Source of the DNA: Capronia americana
Lineage: Eukaryota; Ascomycota; Eurotiomycetes; Chaetothyriales; Herpotrichiellaceae
Assembly (NCBI GenBank): GCA_016110215.1
Contig: JADWQD010000007.1
Coordinates: forward strand, 62,001-126,000
Direction of reading: 5' to 3'
DNA length: 64,000 nt
Shown: positions 54,773 through 64,000 of the stretch, piece after piece
How the letters are laid out: the number at the start of each line of letters is the position of its first letter
Position numbering within the stretch: position 1 is the first letter of the stretch
Notes under the pieces: model-generated
Told to the model about the DNA's origin: nothing
Database searches by the model: none
What the model saw: only the letters and a program-made list of their open reading frames with translations
Program-made: the position numbers and the translations under genes

Positions 54773-55744
54773 TCATCCAAGAACCTTCAATCCGCCCTTG
54801 GTCTTCGGCTGCTTCTTCTGCACACCACCATTCTGCACCTTCCCATGGCCACCAGCACCCTTGCCTTTACTATTCTGCTTCACAGTTGTGGGGCGCACAT
54901 CCGTATTCGCCTTCTTAATTGTGACTGGGTGACTGCCTATATATTTGCCAGCCATATCCCTTGCGGCGCGGAAGTAGTCATCTCCGTCTGCGAAACTTAC
55001 AAATCCGTAACCTTTGGATTTCGTAGTTCGTTTGTCGCGGATGACGCGGGCTTTCTGTACAGAGGGGTACTGCGCAAAGGCCTTGAGCAAGGAGTCGTCA
55101 GTCGTTTCGCCTGCAAGGTTTCCGACGAAGATGCGGAAGTGAGCAGGATCCCATTCTAGGAGCGTTGGATCTGTCCAACTTGCTCCGCCGCCGCTGCGGT
55201 GAACTGTCTTGGGCGTGTCATCCTTGCTCTGGGTCGTGGATTCTTTCTGGGATGTGGTTGTCGTTGTGGTTGTCGTTGAAGATGGCGTGTTTTGCACCCC
55301 TGCCGATGGTTTTGGAGTAGCGCTGCTACTGACATTATTACTCAGGTAGGCGGACTGCCATTGCTGGACTTGAGCTTCGTATTCAGGGTCGTAGCCAGGG
55401 TACGGACTCGCAGAGGATTCCGCATCTGCTGTCGGGGCGAAGGGATTGCGGATTTGTGGAGCGCTCGAGTACGAAGGGTCATATTGAGCCTGCGATCCCG
55501 GCGGCTGATATGATGGCCCAAGGCTGTAGTTGGCAGCAGGGGGGGTGGGAAATTGCGCTGGGCTGCTCGTGCGATACGTGTTCGCTACCGATCGAGGCGC
55601 GAACGCTGTAAACGCAGGTTTAGTTACGCTGTTCGTAGCTGCTTTGAATCCCGGCGCGGGACTAAAAGTTGAAGGTGGCGGCCGCGCAGGGAGCGAAGCG
55701 GGAGGCTGAGAGGTGTTTAGACCTGGAGGCGGAGGGTATGACAT
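54773..55744 (-). CDS. RNA-binding protein, RBM42-like (single RRM)
   Basis: Intronless, 323 aa from the ATG at 55744 (MSYPPPPGLNTSQPPASLPA). The first ~190 residues are Pro/Ser/Tyr-rich and disordered. One C-terminal RRM follows the conserved lead-in WTDPTLLEWDPAHF: FRIFVGNLAGETTDDSLLKA (RNP2), VQKARVIRDKRTTKSKGYGF (RNP1 KGYGFVSF) and SHPVTIKKANTD. The tail is Lys/Gly-rich. Position of the RRM and the WDP lead-in match RBM42 and its fungal relatives, linked to splicing. The family is secure, the precise role inferred. Confidence 0.9.
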   Translation of the reverse strand: MSYPPPPGLNTSQPPASLPARPPPSTFSPAPGFKAATNSVTKPAFTAFAPRSVANTYRTSSPAQFPTPPAANYSLGPSYQPPGSQAQYDPSYSSAPQIRNPFAPTADAESSASPYPGYDPEYEAQVQQWQSAYLSNNVSSSATPKPSAGVQNTPSSTTTTTTTTSQKESTTQSKDDTPKTVHRSGGGASWTDPTLLEWDPAHFRIFVGNLAGETTDDSLLKAFAQYPSVQKARVIRDKRTTKSKGYGFVSFADGDDYFRAARDMAGKYIGSHPVTIKKANTDVRPTTVKQNSKGKGAGGHGKVQNGGVQKKQPKTKGGLKVLG

Positions 55745-56901
55745 GATGAATGTGTGATCTGGAAGTGAGATTGCTGGTGTCAGTGACGTACCAGATGCCC
55801 CTCTCAAGTTGACCTTGCAGCACAGCAAGCGATCCTCGCTGTCGAGATCACAGAGATAGCAAAGCGTGTGGAGAGATAAGTGCGATTGTGGCTATTCTAA
55901 ATCGACGTTGAATGCAGAAGAACTGCTGTCAAACAACGTCGAACGTTCGTCAGTCGCCGTAACCTTGGATCAACATCGAGGTCTACCTAAGCAAGAAGTA
56001 ACATCTACCGACGAGGTAGGGAAGGTATAGCGAGGTACTAAGGCAAAAAGAGCATGGTCCAGGTGGACAAATCTGCCCAATCGTTCTGCACGAGCAAATT
56101 TTCAACTCCGGTCTCAGAAGTCGGTGGCTCGGAGTTGCTACCTTCCGCTTCGATTATTGCTACGAGGTACAAGGGCGACTGTCAACTAAGTTGGACCTCT
56201 TTCATTCCTAAAGACTCCGCAGCGCTGTCGACAGTTCAAGGGGCGTCCAACTCGAAAGCCATCATTAAACAGAGCGGCCAAAAGAAACGGCTGGTGTTGG
56301 CATACCTGGCCGGCTATTTTCGGACTTGCTCGGGACCTCGATTCCGGCAATCGCAGCTACAAGCGTCACCTATCAGTAATGCTTGCCCGTTGTTCACTGC
56401 TGAGTCAACCCGCCTGTGGTTATTCACGAATCCCAGCAGCACATGGCTTTCTGGCGGGCTGTTGCTGGCTTATTGAAACTTCGTTGACAACATCTACGTA
56501 ATCCCGATCGTGAAGTAGACGCTTTATTGGGGAACTGACCGTGCGTCGATGAGTGGACAAGACGCATGGCATGAGTAGTCAGCCGGCGGAGGGCGACTCA
56601 GTCCCCAAGGTTCCGACGGCCACTTCGCTGCCCCTCCATGGAGCCGTTTGCGAGAATTTGTTTAGTGGGGTTCGAGTGCCTGTCGTTTGCTTGCTGTAAT
56701 CCAGGACGCCAGCTCTAACCAACATATTACTGCCAATTCCCGTCCTGCCCCTTCCTTCTCTCTTTCTAAACATTCGTGACTCTCGTCTTTTTCGGTGCAT
56801 TAGACAGAGACTCGATTGAAGCCCTCGCCTTCTTCAACTTGACCTCAAGCTACTCCTCAGACCAAATTAACCCAACCCTTCCAGTCGATTTAACCGTCAA
56901 C
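55745..56901. other. divergent promoter region (RBM42-like / 6PGDH)
   Basis: About 1.16 kb. One ATG-started plus-strand frame (56054-56476, 140 codons) lacks any recognised feature and is not called. CT-rich sequence before 56902 is the likely 6PGDH leader. Confidence 0.45.
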
Positions 56902-58697
56902 ATGTCGGGCCCAGTGTAAGTGCCGCCCCCGAGAATGATTTGTATGGCCTCACAACCACTTTCCCCAAGCTCCATCTGAGTATCGTACATTTCCTTGGTG
57001 ATTACACCGATTGACGAACAGGATGCTAACCATAGAGCGCGATTGGCTGGCCTCAAGGTCGGCCCTGCGCAGTCCGAACCCAGTGGTGATTTCGGTCTCA
57101 TTGGCCTTGCGGTCATGGGCCAGAATTTGATCTTGAACGCTGCCGACCACGGCTTCACTGTCGTTGCCTTCAACCGAACCGTATCCAAGGTCGACCGCTT
57201 CCTCGAAAATGAGGCCAAAGGTATTATGCAACGTCGTGTCCGCAGCCGGTTTGGGGCTAACATGAACCGCAGGCAAATCCATTGTCGGTGCCCACTCGAT
57301 CGAGGAATTCGTCTCCAAGCTCAAGAAGCCCCGCCGTATGATGCTTTTGGTCATGGCTGGCCCTGCCGTCGACGACTTCATCGAGAAGCTGCTGCCTTTC
57401 TGCGAAAAGGGCGATATCATCATTGATGGTGGAAACTCCCACTACCCCGACTCCAACCGCCGTACCAGATACCTTGCCGAGAAGGGCATTCGATTCGTCG
57501 GCACTGGTGTGTCCGGTGGTGAAGAAGGTGCCCGTTATGGTCCTTCTCTCATGCCCGGTGGTAACGAGGAGGCCTGGCCATACATCAAGGACATCTTCCA
57601 GAGCATTGCAGCCAAATCCGACGGCGAGCCCTGCTGCGACTGGGTCGGTGACGAGGGTGCTGGTCACTACGTCAAAATGGTCCACAACGGTATTGAGTAT
57701 GGTGATATGCAACTGATTTGCGAGGTGAGCCCATTTCACAATTGTGTTCTTAGACGACCACTGACGCCGATGTAGGCCTACGACATCATGAAGCGAGGCC
57801 TCGGAATGACTTACGCCGAGATGGGAGACGAGTTCGCCAAATGGAACAATGGTGTCCTCGACTCCTTCCTGATTGAAATCACCCGAGATGTCCTCCGTTT
57901 CACCGACGATGATGGCAAGCCACTTGTTGAGAAGATCCTCGACTCCGCCGGTCAGAAGGGTACCGGCAAGTGGACTGCTATCAACGCTCTCGATCTCGGC
58001 ATGCCTGTCACCCTGATTGGCGAGGCCGTCTTTGCTCGTTGCTTGTCTTCGATCAAAGACGAGCGTACTCGTGCTGAGAAAGTTCTTAGCGGCCCCAAGC
58101 CATCTTTCAGCGGTGACCGTGCTACATTCCTCAAGAACCTCGAACAAGGGCTTTACGCGTCTAAGATCATCTCCTACGCCCAGGGTTTCATGCTGATGCA
58201 GACCGTAAGTGGCTGTCGACTCCATCTAAACTCCACATGTGCTGACTCTTATGCAGGCTGCCAAGCAATACGGCTGGAAGCTCAACAAGCCATCCATTGC
58301 GCTCATGTGGCGTGGTGGTTGTATCATCCGGTCAGTCTTCCTGAAGGATATCACCGCCGCCTACCGTGCCGAACCTGATCTCGAAAACCTCCTGTTCAAC
58401 GATTTCTTCAACAAGGCTATTCACCAGGCTCAAGACGGCTGGAGAGATGTGGTTGCATATGCGGTCAAGGCCGGTATTCCCATGCCTGCTTTCAGCACTG
58501 CCCTGGCCTTCTTCGACGGATACCGCACCAAGGACCTGCCTGCCAACTTGCTCCAGGCCCAGCGTGATTACTTCGGCGCTCACACCTTCATTATCAAGCC
58601 CGAGTACGCCAACGAGAAGTACAAGTCCGGCGAGCACATCCACGTCAACTGGACTGGTCGCGGTGGAAACGTGTCTGCTTCCACTTACAACGCATAG
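56902..58697 (+). CDS. gndA: 6-phosphogluconate dehydrogenase, decarboxylating
   Basis: Five exons: 56902-56915 (14 nt), 57036-57220, 57273-57724, 57776-58204 and 58257-58697, giving 506 aa. The introns are 120, 52, 51 and 52 bp. Oxidises 6-phosphogluconate to ribulose 5-phosphate with NADP+ in the cytosolic pentose phosphate pathway. The Rossmann motif is GLIGLAVMGQNL. Substrate and catalytic blocks are IIDGGNSHYPDSNRR, FVGTGVSGGEEGARYGPSLM, GAGHYVKMVHNGIEYGDMQ (catalytic Lys), KGTGKWTAINALDLGMP and the end CIIRSVFLKDITAAY, with the tail HIHVNWTGRGGNVSASTYNA. The N-terminus (MSGPVARLAGLKVGPAQSEP) is longer than in yeast. The first intron's branch GCTAAC and CATAG acceptor fix the tiny first exon. 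Confidence 0.96.
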
Positions 58698-59373
58698 ACG
58701 CATTGTGCATCCATATGGCATCCGTCACCCGGTGTCTTGGGGGAAGACATAACACGCAGCGCATACAGCACGCCTATGCGCGCCCACGGTTGTAGGGTTC
58801 CGGCTGTATATCCACGGCATAGATAGTGTTCATATTTTGGGCTTTCTTGTGCCTGGGTAAAAGAAAAGTGATCCTGCAGCGAAGAACGAGTCCTCGATAG
58901 CTTGCCCCTTTCCGGGATTCGGTTAAACCCAAAGGCCGACCGGCCAATCACAGGCGGGGCGGCATGTCTCGAGTCGCAGTTCCCCTTCAGTGAAATAAGT
59001 TTGTCCACCACAGCGCAACGGCAACCGCACCTGTCAACTGCGGCACCTCGCGCTCATCAACTTCTTGGAGTTGTCACCTGCGCCTTTCATTTTCTCTTCT
59101 TGTCCTTTGCTTTTGCTTCCTCTTTCGCCTTGCCACCATTCGCATCTTGGCGCCCGGCGTATTCATTTGGCTTTGGATTTTGGGCGAGCGAGCATCGTGA
59201 CTACCGGCACGAGCCTGGACGATCGCTGCCTCCTCTCACTGACAACGAGTCGAGGCTGTCGTTCAATCTCTTGCGCCCTCCCCATCACTGAGAGCTTCAC
59301 CACCAGCGGCACCTCTGCAGCAGACTGCCATCGTCGTGATAGCCCCTGCAGCAGTCGGACGGTCTGACCTCGC
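58698..59373. other. intergenic: 6PGDH 3' flank and LSM12 promoter
   Basis: 676 bp. Pyrimidine-rich tracts around 59090-59140 look like the LSM12 promoter/leader. No gene supported. Confidence 0.45.
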
Positions 59374-60197
59374 ATGAGGATGGCAGCCGAGACGAAGCGC
59401 CAGAATGCAGGAACTAGAGTACCGGTTGCTTTGCCCAAGGGCGAGCCAGCTCAGCCCGTGGCGTCCTCAGTTTCGCAGGACGTGAGTCTGCAGCAAGCGA
59501 TTGGAAGCCGGTAGGACTGCGCCAGTGACGGAGGATTGCTTGTCCGCTTTGCTTACAATCCAACAGAGTCCGCATTACCACAGCCACGCCCAGCCAGGCA
59601 ACCGTCGAAGGCACAGTCTACACAGCCGATCCATTGACGAACCTACTTGTCCTCAACACCAACGCAGTCGCCAGCACGTCTTTTACTTCCGCCTCTCTCG
59701 TTGCCCCTGCGGGCGCCTACCGAATTATTCCCATCTCGCAAATCAGTAGCTTCCAACTCCTCTCACTGCCTCAACCTTCCTCCGAGCCCGCATTTAGCCC
59801 AGCCCTCAACGCGATCGACGTTAACGCTGTACAAGCGCGACTTGCTAAGAACATAGCTGCGCAGCAAGCGGCCCAAGCCCGTGTCGGTCCGAAGGGCACC
59901 AGTCCTGTCGATCAGGCACTTTTTGATTCGCTCTCCAGGACTCATCCAGCTCGCTGGTCCGGCAATGTCATGATAATATCCGACACTTTCCTGATTGAGA
60001 AGCCATACGGCCAATCAAACGTTCGCCACATCGATGGCCAGAGCGTTGGTGATCTGGAGCGGATGAGGAAAGTAGTTGACATGGAGCGCAATAAGATCAC
60101 ATTGCGGCTCGCGAAAGGCTCACTTGATGGAAAAATTGGATCCGACTCCTCGCTTGGCAAGGCTGCTACAAATACCGGCATGAAGAAGGGCGGTTGA
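59374..60197 (+). CDS. LSM12: LSM12 homologue (Lsm and anticodon-binding domain)
   Basis: Two exons, 59374-59510 and 59567-60197, with a 56-bp intron (GTAGGA...CAACAG), giving 255 aa. A second Met (59380) could also initiate. After a short basic leader the Lsm fold reads DVSLQQAIGSRVRITTATPS, ATVEGTVYTADPLTNLLVL and YRIIPISQISSFQLLSLP. The AD domain follows (IDVNAVQARLAKNIAAQQAA, GVSPVDQ-like GTSPVDQALFDSLSRTHPAR, WSGNVMIISDTFLIEKPYG). This two-domain order is specific to LSM12, a partner of ataxin-2/Pbp1 in RNA regulation. The splice restores the family block across the junction. Confidence 0.92.
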
Positions 60198-61483
60198 GGA
60201 GAATGCGGCATTTCATGAAGAAACGAAACAGCTGGCTGCTGGAAGGTGCTCCTGGAGCATATGGCGGGAAAGAACTCCTTGGGGGGGCTTCACCTGAGCG
60301 CCAGGGTGCATATACCCGGCCACTGGGTGTTGTCACGGCTATCGAGGTGCTGGGGCCCTAGAAACTCTACCAGGATACCAATCTGCGCCCTTCAGAGGCC
60401 AACGGAGCCTGCATTGGGCCTCCAATCAAACCGTGAGCCTGCAACCATCTCTAGCGCCTCCGTGCCTTTGTGAGAGGATTTATTTAGGTCGCGGATGGTG
60501 GTCGACTGGTGTACGCTTTGGCTCACGATTCGCCAGTAGTCAAGATCGGGCTGACTGCAACTTGCGGTAGCCGGGGTGCAGTCTTGCGCAACCGGCCGAG
60601 AATGAATGGACAAACCCGAAGTTTTCTCTCTTTCTTTGTTCTTCATATACGTTTCCTCTTCGCTACGTTCTATTACCACTTTGGTCACATCTAATACAAC
60701 TACTCACCAGCCCTACAAGGCCAAAACGTTCGAGTGCCGTTGCTCCACGTATTGAACAAAATACGGAGTAGGTTTCGTGGGGAAGGCGGAGCGGTCCTTT
60801 AGACCCCCCTTTCGATTTCAGCCTCGCGGGCGTCTTTCCTCCTCGGCGTGCCAATACTGAATGAATCGCACCTCTCATTCCCTGCGTTCATAGCCACATA
60901 GCCTACGAGAAGGATATTGGCAGCGACATGAGCATCGAAATTCCCTGGGCACCCAAAACCTTGTTGGACCCGTTGGGGTCGAGTTGTACCAGCCATGACG
61001 ATCTCACCTATTTTGCACTTTTGATTAGTCGAGATCTTACAGCAACTGCTCTCGTGAAGAAATGCAGCTCAATGGCCGTTTGACGCGACCCGAAAATGGT
61101 CTAAATCGGCGACTAGGCTTCTACAAGACCTCGGGGCATCAGTATGTATTGCCATGGTGCTCAGATTTCATGGAGAAGGATTGTTGCCAAAACTTGGGAG
61201 CGCACTTCGAAAACGACAAGGACCATTAGACTATGATGCCACCGCTCATGAAAGTAGATCACCAGGGCTTTTTGAGACTCGTGGTACACGTCCCAACTTG
61301 ACGAGAAATGGAGACTAGTTATGTACTATATATTCAGAGACTTTACGGGCCTACCGAGTACCGTTGTCTCACAGCGACGTCTGTCCAACCTTTGAAAGGT
61401 CTCCTGTCTCCAGCCCAGCAACCCTAATTCGGAGGATGGTCTTATCAATCTAGATTGGGCGCTGGTGATACTCATGTGCCGTG
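60198..61483. other. gene desert, left part
   Basis: No supported gene on either strand. Frames are short and overlapping. Marks the left side of a region extending to the end of the window. Confidence 0.5.
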
Positions 61484-62690
61484 GCCCTGCAATTTTAGGC
61501 TCCGATATGAGGAATATTCGACAAGCATCCGCTGCACGCGGTGCAGCTGCCCTGCAATTTTAGCGCGGATGGAACGCGGACCTCACCCCCAAAAGGCCTT
61601 GCACCTACAGTAGTATCAGACTGGAAAGGACGGAGGACAGAGCCCCCCCGCAAGAGGCTCTATGTACATAAGTAGAAGGCTTCCCGTCAAAGATTCCCGG
61701 CTTTCCAGCCTTGCCAGGCAGACAGACTGCTTCGGAACACAGAGCACCTTTCCATTCGTTGGAGTCGTGCAGTGGTGTGCGGCTGTGAATAAAGCTCGTG
61801 TCCGAGGTACGGTGTACGGAGTCGCGACGAAACAGCGGGAAAAGGATGCCAGCCCGTGCTTGCCCTGCAATTTTAGTGTCGTGGGAGAGGTCGGTCGAGG
61901 TGATGCCTTGGGGACTACCCGCAGGGCGAGGCTCCGCGATTCGATGGCAAGCGACTTGATACTGGAGCCAATTGGCAGCGCATCCTAGTGCCCTGCAATT
62001 TTAGCCCGCAGGGAACGAAGAGCGCATACTACATAGTTGCATCTGAAGGGACTGGTACATAGACTCATCGTGTAGTACTTCAGTTGCGGAGGACATACCT
62101 AGGGGTATTAGAATGATTATGTAGTGTATATACCTCGAGAGTACCTAGACCCCCTCTGTTAGAAGGAAGGGATACCAATATTTTCCTGCGTTGTGTTCGT
62201 CAGGCCTTTTGTGCTCTGAGAATGACCTTTGGAGATTGAGATGGTCGAGTGCAGTGCGCGTTGGATTTTACTCCGTACCAGACTGATATCTTGCCAGACT
62301 CCTGATCTTTCTCAGCCTGCTAATGAATTTTTGTCTCAGCCTCTGAGCGCCCACTAGGGCCACCACTCCCATCACTCACTGCCCTGCAAATTTAGTTCAA
62401 ACGAGGAGAATGATTGACACGCCAACCTGCGGCACATGCCATTGGCGCACGGGGCGTATCACACTACAGTGCATCCTACTCGTTGCCCTACAATTAAAAC
62501 CCGAATGAAAAGAACGAAAACCCCCCAAAGGGCCGTGTGACTATGATGGGTCGAAAGTACGAGGTACGGGGTATGGAGAACCAATAAGAGCCTCCTGAAG
62601 GCGACCTCCAAGGATCCTGAATCGAAGTCCAAATGGCCATGCCCTGCAATTTTAGCGTGGATGGAGGGATCGCCAGGCCGGAGCCGCCTT
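61484..62690 (+). repeat. dispersed repeat family, core GCCCTGCAATTTTAG
   Basis: The 15-base core occurs exactly at 61484-61498, 61549-61563, 61862-61876, 61990-62004 and 62641-62655. One-mismatch and degenerate copies lie at 62382-62396 and 62485-62499. All are on the plus strand, at irregular spacing (65 to 392 bases between starts), and six of seven are preceded by T. Conservation continues past the core in some copies: after 61563 and 62655 comes C-G-Y-G-GATGGA, and after 61563 and 62499 there is a shared downstream ACG...ACCCCCMAAAGGSC pattern. Copies at 61990 and 62485 share the left flank GCATCCTA. The unit may thus be 50-60 bp and decayed. No coding sequence, terminal inverted repeat or target duplication was seen. 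Confidence 0.8.
61531..61547. repeat. perfect inverted repeat next to a repeat copy
   Basis: GCTGCAC-GCG-GTGCAGC, 7-base arms with a 3-base centre, ending one base before the second copy of the GCCCTGCAATTTTAG core. Only this copy has it. Confidence 0.6.
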
Positions 62691-64000
62691 TAAACATGTT
62701 GGATGTCCAAATCGGTTCTCCGCTCCAACATGACTTCAGGAAGTCGAATCTGAGGACCGTTCCTAGAGATGGCAGCGCTTTATGCCCTTTATTGCTCTAG
62801 GCACTCACTCTACGGAGTCGATGAGATTCTAGGCGTCAGAGTTTCCGGTTTGCTTCCTCAAGGGAGGGTTTTGGCCGTTCGAGAATACCCCTCTCAGAGG
62901 CCAATACGTCGCAGGAGACCGACCAGTCGAGTATGGATGAGACCTCCTACATGCGACATGCGAGGGCGACCTTGATGGGGAATGGTGTGTCTCCTTTATT
63001 TGCACAGCGCTGCATGTCCCTAGGGACGATGATCGTTGGACGGGCAGGCAAACATTGAGATGTGGACTGTGTCTTCCGGTTACCGGTGCTTTCCCAATCC
63101 TACACCGAGTTCGTGCGTTGAGAAGCTGGGAATCCGGCTGTTGTGATGCATTGTTAGACCGACAATTCAAGGTCACACACGTCGAAAGAGGCAAAAGAGA
63201 AAGGGTATCACTTGGTAGTCTGCGACGACATCCCAGACAGACCGCTCGAGAAGATCCACGAATCGGAGAAATCAAGCAAGGCCCTCGAATGCCAGCTTGG
63301 TAATTCTGTAAGAAATCAGTGACGATGGCCATCTGCAGCGTTGGGAGGAACTAGTTCCACAGAGACGCCGTTGAACCTCCTTTCACCCGATGTAGCGGGT
63401 ATGCCATGACCCGATCGTTCAGCTCTTAGGTCAAAGTCTAGAGACAGCGAACAATGCAACACTTTATGATTGTGTAAGGAGCCCCAGTTTGCAAAGTGCC
63501 TATGACATTCAGCTATCGAGTGGTCAATTGATGCTCTTGCAACGGCGCGATAAAAGAGCTGCCTGAGAGGTCTTTGTGACCTGTGCCGTCGGACATAGCT
63601 TCGCGAGGCGAGGGACACGACTCATCATTCGGGGACTCTCTGACATCGTAACAGTTCAACTTCTCAGTTCAGGAGAGACTGACCTGGGATGGACTCTGGG
63701 ATAACCCGCAATTTGGAGATCAGACCGACGTGGCGAAGAAACGCGGCGTACTCTATCTCAAGGCGTGCCAACCACCAGTCAATGCGACGTGATAGGACGA
63801 CAAGTATCTGCTACCTCCCCCATGAGCGGCTCCATCAACACACGAAAATGCAAGACTTGACTAGATGGCGAACATGCGGGCTGCCCAAAATGCGGTCGCA
63901 AATGACTAGTTGAAGGCCTGGACCACGGGTTCTGTCTCTCACGGACCTCTAGAACGAGGCCGAAGTCGTGCAGAGGATCATCGTACTTATTCACGAAATA
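62691..64000. other. gene desert, right part
   Basis: No supported gene to the end of the window. The 167-codon minus-strand frame at 62829-63332 has biased, protein-unlike composition and no conserved block. Confidence 0.5.

Noticed and set aside
54517..54780. 87-codon frame after the RBM42-like stop
   Set aside because: Begins without ATG, overlaps the stop region in another frame and has no known family. More likely 3' UTR.
56054..56476. 140-codon ATG-started frame in the 6PGDH upstream region
   Set aside because: No recognisable domain, no clear splice context, and serine/leucine composition compatible with chance.
61484..62690. Reading the dispersed repeats as a CRISPR array or tandem satellite
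   Set aside because: Spacing varies from 65 to 392 bases, flanks are partly conserved, and the organism is a fungus. Neither model fits.
62829..63332. 167-codon minus-strand frame in the gene desert
   Set aside because: Ser/Arg/Pro/Cys-biased composition with no conserved block; typical chance ORF.
1..64000. tRNA, rRNA, transposase, reverse transcriptase, polyketide or nonribosomal synthetase genes
   Set aside because: No motifs of these were seen in reading both strands. A tRNAscan/RepeatMasker run would be decisive but could not be done here.

Overview
The window is nuclear DNA of a filamentous ascomycete (Pezizomycotina). Genes sit on both strands at about one per 2 kb. Most are split by 40-120 bp introns with GTRNGT-type donors, CTNAC-type branch points and YAG acceptors. 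The products are fungal: a SomA/Flo8-type LisH regulator, a GRG-1/CCG-1 glucose-repressible protein, Zn2Cys6 regulators, a MICOS Mic26/27 subunit and an Sdh8-type assembly factor. No bacterial operon signals, rRNA, tRNA or CRISPR array were seen. The class (Eurotiomycetes, Dothideomycetes or other) cannot be settled from the sequence alone.

Layout. 1-1.8 kb: LEU4 (2-isopropylmalate synthase), cut at the left edge. 2.5-4.4 kb: conserved fungal protein of unknown role. 5.3-7.7 kb: SomA-type regulator. 9.0-11.1 kb: BET3 (TRAPP, with a 9-nt microexon) divergent from a U5 snRNP 40K WD40 protein. 11.3-11.8 kb: probable relic of a small secreted protein. 12.4-16.9 kb: two uncharacterised membrane-associated proteins and GRG-1. 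18.1-21.8 kb: secreted phytase-like esterase facing a GH32 fructosidase. 22.4-25.6 kb: a cryptic multi-exon gene, an ORFan and a secreted SET-domain protein. 27.2-30.1 kb: I9 protease inhibitor, SDH assembly factor 4 and a secreted NTF2-like protein. 31.5-34.4 kb: ZIP metal transporter and a small conserved protein. 35.1-39.7 kb: ARG8, a DUF1989 protein and a divergent Zn2Cys6 regulator. 41.6-46.6 kb: tail-anchored CBM48 protein, a Q-rich small protein, NOC3 and NIP7. 47.4-53.7 kb: Mic26/27, OCT1 and a second Zn2Cys6-like regulator. 54.8-60.2 kb: RBM42-like protein, 6-phosphogluconate dehydrogenase and LSM12. 60.2-64 kb: gene desert with a dispersed repeat family.

Functional links. Two divergent pairs share a function as well as a promoter: NOC3/NIP7 (60S ribosome biogenesis) and Mic26-27/OCT1 (mitochondrion). 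The DUF1989 gene and the Zn2Cys6 gene at 38 kb also share an intergenic region, which suggests a small catabolic regulon. Otherwise this is ordinary housekeeping and nutrient-use content. No secondary-metabolite cluster and no intact transposon were found.

The least explained signal is a family of seven copies of a 15-17 bp motif (core GCCCTGCAATTTTAG), with degenerate conservation into the flanks, scattered over 1.2 kb of the gene desert at 61.5-62.7 kb. Other points worth a look are the BET3 microexon, unusually small first coding exons in several genes, and the relic gene at 11.5 kb. Exon boundaries were placed by eye from splice signals and reading frame. Coordinates given for each gene span start to stop codon.
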